Assembly (NCBI GenBank): GCA_030159075.1
Contig: BROG01000045.1
Location: forward strand, 1,653,501 to 1,717,500
Length of the DNA stretch: 64,000 nt
Origin: Atrina japonica
Lineage: Eukaryota > Mollusca > Bivalvia > Pterioida > Pinnidae
Reading direction: 5' to 3'
This document shows, in pieces, positions 33,388 through 44,602 of the stretch. The notes under the pieces were generated by a model. That model saw only the letters and a list, made by a program, of their open reading frames with translations. It made no database searches and was not told where the DNA came from. A program made the position numbers and the translations under genes. The stretch's first letter is position 1. The number at the start of each line of letters is the position of its first letter.

Positions 33388-33477
33388 TTAACCCTTTCAA
33401 CCCTACAGACCACGGTAGACTGATCGTAAACAATAGAGAGAGCATACCATTCACATATTTAGGGGTGAAAAGGTTAA
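33388..33477. mobile_element. 90-bp piggyBac-like MITE, second copy
   Basis: TTAACCCTTTCAACCCTAC at left and AGGGGTGAAAAGGTTAA at right; the interior ACCACGGTAGACTGATCGTA aligns with the 15755 copy in reverse. Confidence 0.85.
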
Positions 33478-34174
33478 GGATTCACTATGTCCATTTTTGA
33501 GCATGCGTCTATTTGTCTGTGTGTTCCCACAAAATCCTCTCCAGCTTGCAATAAGTCAGGCATTAATTTCTTTGTATTAGTGTTTTTTCTTTCCTGTGAT
33601 AAAAATACTGTATCGATTTAGGCATACGTAGAAGCAGCAATTTACTGGTGCTTTTATACAGTCAAATTGCACTTACATGTACATCTACTTGACCTACTAA
33701 ATGTAGTCTTGTCCCATGATATATATATTCTGGTTTACCTAAACAGCTAAGTTTTCTGGGAGTTATCTTTCTTAGTTCAGGATCCTATCTCGTAATACTT
33801 GTACTGTATCTCTATCGTTGTATAGGCTACTTTGTAAGGTTATTGTCTGTCCATTATTTTATTTGTTACATTTACAAACAAATTTACGCAGTTTATAAAA
33901 TTGTTTTAAAAAGGATTATCCTTGTTTACCATGATATTATGTTGAGTTTAATCATTAAGAATCTGTTGCTATTGCAATTACATAAACAGTTAGGTAACCT
34001 GAGTTACTAATAGGCGACCTTTTGTCATCCATTGAGTTTCATCAATCATCAGAGCAAACACTGTGATGTACAGGTGTGCATTAATCAGTTGTGCCATATG
34101 TTTTTATTAATTGTTTGGGTTTTTTTGTATGTTCGAACCCCCGAAAAAAAAACCACTCGATCTGTTTACTTCAG

Positions 34175-34267
34175 ATTGTGTATGTAGCAATGTGAATTCC
34201 ATCACACTAAGGTCAGGCTTCATGTAGATTGAAATATCAATTTCAACATCCCTGAGTCAGGGGTCCA

Positions 34268-34338
<71 letters not shown>

Positions 34339-34380
34339 TGTAGGAATGTAAATTTCATCACACTTAAGTCAGGGGTTCTA
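34175..34380. repeat. (TA)n at 34269-34334 flanked by a ~35-bp duplication
   Basis: ATGTGAATTCCATCACACTA at 34189 and ATGTAAATTTCATCACACTT at 34347 flank the dinucleotide array, each followed by a GTCAGG block. Confidence 0.85.
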
Positions 34381-34481
34381 TAAATAGGGAGGAGAAATGA
34401 AGTGGCCGATGAACCCCTCTGGCTTCTTGTTTAGAATATGGCCAATATTTCAGAGTTTGTAGCTAGAGTCTTTGATCAAAC

Positions 34482-34869
34482 TTGACCCTTTTAACACTAC
34501 CGACCATAATAGACTGGTGTAAGACATTAGACTGGCTCAGTCAGTAGCGCGCTCGACTCTTGGACGTGAGGTCGTGAGTTCGAGTCAAGCCGGTGGCAGG
34601 TTGGTTTCCTGTCCTTCAGATAAGACAGTAAAAACTGAGGTCCCTTGTCACAGTAGATGTTGGCATGTTAACGAATCCTCACTGCTCAATGGCCGTAAGT
34701 GCCAAGCATAGCCCAAAATTTGAAGCCCTTCACTGGCATTTGGTGACGTCTCCATATGAGTGAAAGATTCTTGAGTGGGACGTTAAACTACGATAAACAA
34801 ACACACATTTAAGACAGTAGAAAAGAGCATACATGTAGTATTTAGGTACTTAGGAGTAACAGGGTTCAA
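34482..34869. mobile_element. piggyBac-like 90-bp MITE interrupted by a SINE
   Basis: Left part 34482-34530 (GACCCTTTTAACACTACCGA on) and right part 34821-34869 (AAAAGAGCATAC...AGGGTTC) together match the 90-bp MITE. The SINE sits between them. Confidence 0.82.
34531..34809 (+). mobile_element. Complete tRNA-derived SINE (family B) with target-site duplication
   Basis: The head carries an A box (TGGCTCAGTCAGTAGCGCGC) and a B box (GAGTTCGAGTC) in tRNA-like spacing. The body contains CACAGTAGATGTTGGCATG, and the tail contains TTGAGTGGGACGTTAAAC. It is flanked by TAAGACATTAG (34520-34530) and TAAGACAGTAG (34810-34820), an 11-bp duplication with one mismatch. Confidence 0.92.
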
Positions 34870-35143
34870 CAAGAAATATATCCATGGTGTTATGTGTGTT
34901 GTACTCTGCTGTTTTGATTTACTTATTTATTGTTGTTAATACATTAACATATTTATCATGTTTTTTAGAGTTGATTTCTATAATTTTTGTTGCGACAAAT
35001 ACTCGTTTAGTTTTACATGCCATAGATTTAGATATTCGAGCTTTGTTTTATTTTTGCAATTACTTTAAATTGTTTGTTTGTTATTAGACTAATGCTGTAT
35101 AATTAGAGGGGGTCAGTATACCATGAGTGGCGTCAAAATATCA

Positions 35144-35562
35144 TATACTGTATAACGGGTATTTACTGCGGTTCTCCAATTTAGGCTACAGTACTGAAAT
35201 GACAAAAATTTAAAACGCAAAATATCCATGGATCCACCATAATCACGACCCATTTTATTAACTTACATGTTAACTAGTCAAGTGTTACGTCTATTAACAG
35301 TACAGCTGTTTCATTTTGTACCTGAGGCGGGTCCAACAAAAGTTGTGTCTTGAAAAAATAAAACACTCAATCATGATTGATTTGTCACTTTCAGTGTATT
35401 GATTTCAGGTAATGCTTTGAGTATGATAAAATTCAGTTTGGTAAAAAAGAATACAGACATTAGTAAATTTCAAAAGTTGAAATCACAAAAAAAAGTATGA
35501 CCTTAATTGACTACCAAAAACGTGAACATTTTGAACCGCAGAAATAACGGTTACAGGGTATG
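35144..35562. mobile_element. ~420-bp MITE with GCGGTTC ends
   Basis: Left TATAACGGGTATTTACTGCG-GTTC and right GAAC-CGCAGAAATAACGGTTACA are inverted partners of about 28 bases. Confidence 0.75.
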
Positions 35563-35569
35563 TAAAATA

Positions 35570-37430
35570 TTGGTTCCTCTAGTTTATTAGGCACAGTATG
35601 ATTTAGTGGTTAAAAAGACAGACAGGTTCTTTTTCGGTATTTTGTGAATTGTATGATATATATCATTTTATCAGCAAAGTCATGACAATGTTTTGTCAAC
35701 GAAGTTGTCCTCTGTCCCTCACTACATGCTGACAGTCTTTGGATACAGACATTTTTATGTGCCATCTACAGGGTATTTGATCCTATCTTTTATGTTTTGT
35801 TATGAACGCATTAAAACGTGCATCATGTTATCTTCATTTTAAAATTCTGTATAAAATACTCATTAATATACATCACTGTGTATAACAAAAATACACATAT
35901 TACTTTGTACAATGGAAGTCCAAATTTTTTCAGTTTAAAATGTTTGATTTTATTTTCAATTTTTAAGAACTGTGATATAAAGTTTCACATACACATGAAC
36001 AAAGGTTTTCTATATTTTATCTTGTGTACATTTTATAATTAATTATTGTTATTTTTGCTAAACTTAACCTCATTGGTGTAGCCTATGATCTTCATCATTG
36101 TTATTTTGGCTAGCTAGCTTTGGCTTGATTTAACGAGTGACATGACTACTGACAGCCCTTGACACCTGTACCCATGAGGCAGGGAGAGAGGTGTATAGGG
36201 TATGTGTTTATGTGTACTAGCTTGAGTGGTACATATTTCCAACAACTTTACTTGCTTAGTTTAAGTTGAGGTAGAATGGTTATATATTTAAATTTTTGCA
36301 TGACCTCAGCCTATCTAGCAGAGGAGTAATTTTCATGTACTATATCCATGGGTTAATGTGCTTATTGTCATCAGACCAGAGAAAGGAAACTTGTATCAAA
36401 CGCCATCTAGTGGATATTGCCATTATTTATCTGCAATTCCAGTTTGGCAGGTTGGAATAGACAAAACAGAAGTGACCCTATTATGATATAATTTCTTCCC
36501 CTTCAAATTTAGATGTGAAATATTTTTTTTATGGAGCAATATTCCGAAAAATGCCACTGGGGTTCAGTGCTTTTCGGTAGAGTGGAACCTCAGTAATAGA
36601 ACAACCTAACTGACCGACTCAAAGTGGTCTGATTAGTGAGGTGGTCTCTAAATTGAGAGTCTTAGCTGCTATGATGTTTATAAAAAAATTATCAAAAGAT
36701 TGAATATTTATGTTTAAGTGAGATGTGGTTTCCTAAGCAAGGTTAGGCAAGGTACTATCATTCCTTGTCAGTTTGTCACTGAGTCTATATCCATTGATTG
36801 CATATTGAATTTCATTTCATACACTGAATGATAATACTACAAACCTGACAGTTTGAACGAATTTATTTGATGAATTTGAACAGACATGCTCAGGTTTTCG
36901 GAGTGTCCCATGAGAAGGAAGAATAACATTTTGTAGCAATACTAACACATATTATTTATATATCATTGCACGAACAATATGAAATTTAAAACTAAACTGA
37001 CAGAATTTTCCAAAACAAAATTCAATCAATAAATGTTGTAAAGATATAGCAACATGACTCTTTATCCCGGCTCATATATGATTTAAGTTTAAACTCTCAG
37101 AGGAGTTCCATATTGATTTAATACTTGTTGAATAATGCACATACGAAAATATTTTAATTTGAGAGCAATGATGTGATGTCAAATATTAAAAATGATTTGT
37201 TTATTTTTTGTAGTGATTTCATAATGACCTCTTGTATTATTAATGATGTATTTTACTTGTGTTTCAAGTATGTAAATCCACTGAAACTATATGTACATGT
37301 ACATTATCTCTATCAACTGTCACGTATGGTGACATCAATTTGTCTATCATTAGGCATACATGTAATCTAAATCTTTATTCAGTTGCTGCTATGCATTTGT
37401 ATTTTATCAGAGTATGTTTATGTGTGACTA
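35570..37430. other. Intergenic, no recognisable gene
   Basis: Contains a Tc1-type MITE from 36578; otherwise AT-rich with short open frames only. Confidence 0.35.
36578..36755. mobile_element. Decayed Tc1/mariner-type MITE
   Basis: Left end TAGAGTGGAACCTCAGTAAT; interior GGTCTGATTAGTGAGGTGGT is shared with 45200-45360. The right end is not sharp. Confidence 0.6.
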
Positions 37431-37439
37431 TATAATCTT

Positions 37440-38815
37440 CAGCTGTCAGTATCATGTGAAAGTGTCAGTTCAAGCTCTTAGCTGTCAGTATCATGTGAAA
37501 GTGTCAGTTCAAGCTCTTAGCTGTTAGTATCATGTGAAACTGTCAGTTCTAGGCATTAGCTGTCAGTATCATGTGAGACTATCGGTTCTAGCTCTTAACT
37601 GTCAGTATCACAAACAACTGTCAATATTAGGCATAACACTCAATACTCCGTATAATCATCAGCTGTCAGTATTATGAGAAACTGTCAGTTCTAGCTCTTA
37701 GCTGTCAGTATCACATGCAACTGTCAATATCAACTATAACACTCAGTATTATCCTCAGTTGTCAGTATCATGTGAAACTGTCAGTTCTAGCTCTTAGCTG
37801 TCTTTTTCACATACAACTGCCAGTATCAGCAAATAACACTCAGTATAATCTTCAGCTATCAGTATCATGTGAAACTGTCAGTTCTAGCTCTTAGCTGTCA
37901 GTATCACATACAACTGTTAATATCAACCATAACACTCAGTATAATCTTCAGCTATCAGTATGATGTGAAACTGTCAGTTCTAGCTCATAGCTGTCTGTTT
38001 CACATACAACTGCCAGTATCAGCCATAACACTCAGTATAATCCTCTGCTGTCAGTATCATGTGAAACTTAAGCTTTTAGCTGCCTGTATCACATGCAACT
38101 GGATCAACCACAACACCCAGTATAACCTACAGCTGTCACTATCATCAACAACTGTCAGCAGCCAGTCTAATCTATAGCTGTAATTATGATGTAAAACTGT
38201 AATCTTTTAGCTGTCAATATAACCTACAGCTGTCAGTATCATTTGAAGCTGTCAAATTTACCTATTTCCTGTCAGTATCTCCTACAACTGTCAGTATCAT
38301 GCAAAACTTTCAGCTTTAGCTCTTTGCTGTCGATATCATTATCCCGGTACCATTCAAAACTGTCAATTCTAACTCTTAGCTGTCAGTACCACCAGCAGAA
38401 GCAGCAGTCAGTATCAACTACAACTGTCAATGTCATCTGCAGCTTTCAGTATCAACTACAACTGTCAATGTCATCTGCAGCTTTCAGTATCACCTACAAC
38501 TGTCAATGTCATCTGCAGCTTTCAGTATCAACTACAACTGTCAATGTCATCTGCAGCTTTCAGTATCACCTACAACTGTCAATGTCATCTGCAGCTTTCA
38601 GTATCAACTACAACTGTCAATGTCATCTGCAGCTTTCAGTATCACCTACAACTGTCAATGTCATCTGCAGCTTTCAGTATCAACTACAACTGTCAATGTC
38701 ATCTGCAGCTTTCAGTATCAACTACAACTGTCAATGTCATCTGCAGCTTTCAGTATCAACTACAACTGTCAATGTCATCTGCAGCTTTCAGTATCACCTA
38801 CAACTTTCAATATAA
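37440..38815. repeat. 19-bp/38-bp satellite with a homogenised core
   Basis: 37440-38400 is made of diverged ~19-bp monomers around AACTGTCAGTATCA. From 38410 to 38810 nearly identical 38-bp dimers repeat about 10 times, joined from TATCAACTACAACTGTCAA and TGTCATCTGCAGCTTTCAG. Each dimer carries CTGCAG. Long open frames follow from the repeat and are not genes. Confidence 0.95.
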
Positions 38816-39346
38816 TGAGAAGCTGTCAGTTATACCTCTTATCTCTCAGTTTATTGCAATGTGTACATCAACATGAGTGTTGCTATTTTGCTCAACCAGT
38901 GATTATGGGAGTTAAAAGTCTTGTCTGTTAGATCCCTGATTTCCTTATGCCAGGTGCTTTGAGGAAGAATTGTTACAACTTTTTCATTGTCTTGGATATG
39001 CCCCGACCTAAGGATCTTCTGTTTGCCAGTGTTTTTGTTCATTTGTCATTTTATTTAATATAGCTGTCCAGTTCAGGATAATATATAGCATACTCATGAT
39101 GCTGTTTATGATTATTTCTTCATTTTGTTGTCCTAATTTAAAAAAAACAGTTGTACTTTTATCAAATGTTAGCAAAATTCATGTCTAAGTTAAACAAAGG
39201 TATATATTTATAACATATCTAATTTTAATAAATATATCAAGAAATCCATGTTTTGTTATTCTAACATTTGTAATCTCTCTCTCTCTCTCTCTCTGTCTCT
39301 CTGTTTTATGTCCAGCGATTATCCCAAGGCATAATTTTTCGCACAC

Positions 39347-40984
39347 TTAAAGGGGCATTAGCTGTGTTTACCAATAACAAATATGTGGATTTTTTTAATT
39401 TTTAGGTCACCTGAGCTGAAAGCTCATAGTGACCTATTTCGATCATTTTTTGTCCGACGTTCGTAGTGCGTCATGCATCGTGCGTAAACTTTTCACATTT
39501 TCGACTTCTTTTCAAGAACCAGTGGGCCAATTTTAACCAAACTTGGCATATAGCATCCCAATGTGAAGCTGCATAAAGTTTGCAAATGGAAAAGGGATAT
39601 GACCAATAGGGGCCCTAAAAAGGGCCCAAAAAGGACCAAAACTTTGTACATCTTTAAAAATCTTTTTCTCATGAACAAATGATCAGATGAGTTCCAAATT
39701 TTGTATGCATGATTGTGAAGTCAATATCTACAAAGTTTGTGAACGAAAATGAAATCTGTCCATAAATGAGCCACTAGGGGACACTTCAGTAGCACAGAGT
39801 ACATTAGTATTACAAATTGTTTAATAACTCTTGTATACAAAGATTAGAATGTTGTTAGGAATTATTGAGGATCATTTTGACAAAATTTCAAGGTCATGGG
39901 GTCAAAGATCAAGGTCACAGACACCTAAGTAAATGGAAAATATAATTTTTTGGGGAGAAATTTTCCACATTTTTGACTACTTTTCCAGAACCATTGGACC
40001 AATTTGAACCAAACCTGACAGGAAGTATAACCATATAAAGCCGCATAAAGTTTGCAGATGAAAATGGTGCTAGGTCCAAACATGGCTGTCATGGCTATAA
40101 ATAGAACTAATGAGTCAGAAGATATTTTTGATTTAATACATGTATCTCCAAAATTATTAAAGCTACAGAAAAAAACGTTATCTTAAAATGAGTGGCTTGC
40201 AAAACTCTACACATATTTCATTTTGGTGGAAATGGTCAGATCGACCCTTATGTAAGTTATTTCCCCCTTTTTTGTGAATTTTTTATGTTTTTGGATGTTT
40301 TTTGCCATTATCTTGAAAAATATAATAGGTAGAGTAAAAGTGAAAGAAGCAAGAATGTTCAGCTTGCAAAGATCTACAAGAAAGTCAAAGGGCCGAATTT
40401 GTCAGGTTGCTCCTTATGGGAGTTATTTCCCCTTTTAAGTGGATTTTTCATGTTTTTGAATGTTTTTTGACATTATCTTGAAAAGTATTATAGGTAAAGT
40501 AAAAATGAAAGAAACAAAAATATTCAGCACGTAAAGATCTACAAAAAAGTAATAGGGCCGTAATTGTCTGGTCGCTCCTTTTAGGAGTCATTTCCCTTTT
40601 TAAGTGGATTTTTCATGTTTTTGGATGTTTTTGACATTATTTTCAAAAGTATAATAGGTAAAGTAAAAGTGAAAGGAGCAAAAATGTTCAGCACATAAAT
40701 ATGTACAAAAAGGTCAATAGGGCTGAAATTGTCAGGTTACTCCTTTGGAAGTTATTTCCACTTCTAGTGGATTTTTCATGTTTGTGACAGAAAGTTTAAG
40801 TTTTTTGTCAAATTTTAGATATTTTCGACTTCTTCTCAAGAACCATTGGACTAAGTTTAGCAAAACTTGACTCGAAAATTTTCTCAGGTGACCGTTAAGG
40901 TTCATTGGGCCTCTTGTTACTACTTGTACTACGTAGTAAAAAAGGAAAACATTTTTTTTTAAACCACAGCTAATGCCATTTTAA
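39347..40984. mobile_element. MITE (GGGGCATTAGCTG family) split by a 1.5-kb repeat
   Basis: TTAAAGGGGCATTAGCTGTG at 39347 and CCACAGCTAATGCCATTTTAA ending 40984 are the two inverted ends. The flanking right arm (TACTACGTAGTAAAA) also matches the 4.3-kb copy. Everything from 39403 to 40917 is a foreign insertion. Confidence 0.8.
39403..40917. mobile_element. AGCTCACCTGA dispersed repeat, copy 2
   Basis: Starts TTAGGTCACCTGAGCTGAAAG and ends CAGGTGACC...GGGCCTCTTGTT, an inverted sub-terminal pair. 40250-40800 holds about three ~180-bp modules sharing AGTGGATTTTTCATGTTTTT and GTATAATAGGTAAAGTAAAA. Confidence 0.82.
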
Positions 40985-41287
40985 GAGATCTTGCGCAATA
41001 CGTTTAAATGTAAACAAAACAGACAAAAACATATGATAATAAACATACTTTTTATCCATTAAAATTTGTTAAATTTGGTTAGTTTAATTATCACCTGGAC
41101 ATTTCGAAAATACCAAGATGCACGGTTATTGATGTGCGTGAAAATCGTTGGCCAGACGACACAACTCATTAGTTAGCAACGAGTAACAATAAAATTCAGA
41201 GATTCTTATAAATAATTTGGTGCCTTTTGTGATACCAAGTACAAATGTGAAAGATTTCTGTAAAGCTGAACATAAGATAATTGGCAG

Positions 41288-41312
41288 AGAGAGAGAGAGA
41301 GAGAGAGAGAGT
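41288..41312. repeat. (GA)n microsatellite upstream of the GPCR
   Basis: Twelve GA units about 260 bases before the ATG. Confidence 0.95.
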
Positions 41313-41567
41313 TATATGCTGCATAATTTGTTAATTAGATCAATAAAATGATGTAGAACGATTACAAGTGATGGAAGTTACAAGCACAATAACAGTTCTA
41401 TCGTATCAGGAATGATTTATAACACACGTGCCAATGACATCATTTCAAGGTGGTATTTTCTAATACAAATGTGCAAAGCGAAGATACATAATGACATGAA
41501 AGACTCGGGAGGATTATTTTATTAATTATCTGTCTTCTCATTTTCCGCTGCAAATTTATAGAACAAG

Positions 41568-41896
41568 ATGTCAACAGCGCATGACATGACAAAACGTTAT
41601 GCATTTGGATGTTTTATCGGAATTTTTGTGATAATCTCCTTAATTTTAAATACAAGGACTTTATATATGTTTGCAAAACGACAAAAATGGGTAACAAATA
41701 TCATGAGATTTTACATCATATCTTTGACGCTGTCAGATTTGCTTCAAGTGCCCTGCTTGTTATTACCAACAATGGTATCGGTATTTCAAACTGGACGATG
41801 GACTGTAGGATCACTGACGTGCAAACTGTTTGCGACGTTCAGGTTATCGTTTTTTAACATTTCGGTTTGTACACATGCTGTAATTGCTGTCCATAG
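41568..41896 (+). CDS. GPCR exon 1 (residues 1-109, TM1-TM3)
   Basis: ATG at 41568 follows an A-rich context. TM1 contains LILNTR, TM2 contains SLTLSDLLQVP, and the first extracellular loop has GRW ahead of Cys85. The exon stops inside the codon for Arg110 at donor GTAAGG, so the DRY-equivalent triplet is split by intron 1. Confidence 0.88.
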
Positions 41897-44527
41897 GTAA
41901 GGGTAAGCTCATTTATCTCCAAAACACTTTGAACTGATGTATAATTACGAGTATTGTCCGATCCACATAACATGGCCCAGTGGAATAGCCTTTTTGATTA
42001 TCATACTGATGATTCTACCCACGTCTCTGTTATAACATGCTGCACGGTGAAAATGCTCTATTCCTTCTTGGATATTCTCAGATATGTCAGATCACAAGTT
42101 GGAACGATTACTGCAGTCAATGTAATTTTATTCGCATTATGTTTTATTATAAAAAAAATTGTCACAAACTCCACCAGCCAGGTTATATGGATTTTACTAT
42201 ATAATGTTTTCTGAAAAAAATGGGTAAACGTACATTACAGGTGGGTAAAGAATTTTACATATAGGTACAAGGGCAGTGCAGGTAGGTAAAAGTGCATTCA
42301 AGGTGGGTAAAGTGCTATTAAGGGATGTAAAAGTAAATACAGGAGCGGTAAAAGGACATTCGAAGTGTAAGAAGATCCTTATAGTTTAATAAAAAGGCAG
42401 TAGAGGTCGGCAAAGAACCTTTCATGTGGGTAAAAAGACAGGTGGGTAAAGCACCTTTCATCTGATTAAAATGGCATTATAGGTGAGCAGGGAACCCGAT
42501 AGATGAGGTAAATGATAATTTTTGTTTTAGCATTTTATCTCATGAAAATAGAATGTATTTAAAATACTGTCACATACTCTTTTAATATATAGTTCAATAC
42601 ACTTTTCTTCTCTTGTTGACATTTTTTAAATGTTCAGTGCTCTAACATCGCCTACATAGCATTTCCCATATATATTGAATCATGAATCATGAACACACTG
42701 CTATTCCAAATCATTATATATTCCTTTTGTTATGAAAACCATAAATTTAAATAAATTTAGTGCATCAAATCTAGTAGATGTGTTTGATTTCTCTCGAGCT
42801 TCCTAGTATATACTGTAATCAATAACAACACTAATTTCTATGCGATATATCCTAACGAACTGGAAATTAAATGTAAAACAGAATCAAACGCACTCGCTTT
42901 CAACTTAAAATGAAAATTAACAACCAGGATATACGGCAATCGCGGCAGTTTTGGCTTTTTTATCGTCAATTTTCCACATTTAAGTACATATGTAGCAATA
43001 TCCCGCAATCACCTGTATATGGTGGTTATATCTCGCAAATGATCCGAACTGTCAGAGCGTGTTCAACATACGAACATTTCAAACACAGGCAAACTACGTA
43101 CTGATAGGTTAATGTCACAGGGATATAGAGAATCGTTTTAATGTCAACGTTCCGCAAATTTCACGGTCGGTATAATGACCCTGTTTGTAATTATTTTTGT
43201 CTCACTAAATGAAATGTTACAAATAATGAAAGAGATTGCACCGGTTGTGACGAGGACTTGTTCCTCACTTATTTCATTTGACTTTGGGCTCGATGCGGGT
43301 GTGACCGGTCAGAAGGGGGAGGTTACTCCTCCATGACACCTGATCTTAGCTCTGTATTTCCACAAGTCCGTGTTTGTGGTCCCCAGATTTGTATACATGT
43401 CTTCTGGACCTCCTTAAGATTAATACTTTGATATCTGTGATTTTTATATGTTTCTGACACAAATAATAATGATACATAGATCTATTCACCTGGACCGAAA
43501 ATGTCAAATTCGAATACACGGTACTGTTAGACATTGGTTTGATGAAAAGTTTTGGGTTTTTAAGTCCGGATCTATAAAGATGAGGTTTTTTATAAAACCG
43601 GAATGTTATTAGTTTATTGCCAGATCGTTCTATGAGAAATAAACATCATAAATCTTTATAATGCTTTTATTTCCGCTGTATGGAAATATATGTCATGATT
43701 TACCATACCTATATAAATGTGTATTGAATATTTTAATATTTGGTGAAGGATTGAAATAACTCGGATATTTTTTCCAACCCATGATTTTGTCATTATGTTT
43801 AGTTTGAATTATGATCCTGTCAATGGCAAATGCAAGAGTCCCTGCGTCGCGTAGTTGTATATTTTAAATTGATGTCGGTAATAAAGATATTAGTGTTATA
43901 GCTGTACTACCGGTACTGAACTATAAGCTTACTATTCCTCCTACTGCTTTTACCATTCTGCTACTACTAATACTGCTAAAGTTTGATATATAATCATAAT
44001 TATACGGTTATATAGGCCAAAGTAAAAAGAACTTAAAATATATGCCAAGTAAATACGTATGGATTTAGTTTCATCGAGCACGTTATTCTTGGGCACAATT
44101 ATAACCTCTCTTCTATTACTAATTACTTTCGTTGTTATATGTATTTATATAGACTTCTTATATAGACCTCTAGATTTCCTCATGCTGCCATATCACTTGA
44201 GGATACTTATGTTATATTCACTTTCTCAGATGCAGATCTGCCAAAGGTTCCCAAAATGAGACATCTGGAAAGCCAACAATTATCATTTTATTGATTGTGT
44301 GGATTTACAACTTGTGCTCAGCAATACCTTATGGTTTTTGGTATGATGTGTCAGCCGTGCGGCAAACTTGCGGTCCTCAAATGATTTACTTTTATGAAAT
44401 AATGTACTACAATTACGTGAGTAGAACAACAAATGGCCTTTTACCAATCGTTGTAACAGTTACAGCATATGGGATAATCGTTTACCGTTTGAAGAAAGTA
44501 AGTTTTGCCCCCGTTTTATATACATAT

Positions 44528-44602
<75 letters not shown>

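Noticed and set aside
34531..34602. Possible functional tRNA gene
   Set aside because: A and B boxes are present, but the sequence runs on into a SINE body with a target-site duplication and lacks a matching 3' acceptor strand.
38243..38931. Three overlapping 140-190 residue + strand frames
   Set aside because: The same 38-bp satellite read in three frames; a period not divisible by 3 keeps all frames alike.
41954..42214. 86-residue open frame just after GPCR exon 1
   Set aside because: It lies within a dispersed repeat whose other copy (26630-26910) does not keep the frame, and it has no GPCR motif.
44059..44259. 66-residue hydrophobic open frame before GPCR exon 2
   Set aside because: Its frame differs from the exon and runs through the splice acceptor; AT-rich hydrophobic frames are common by chance.
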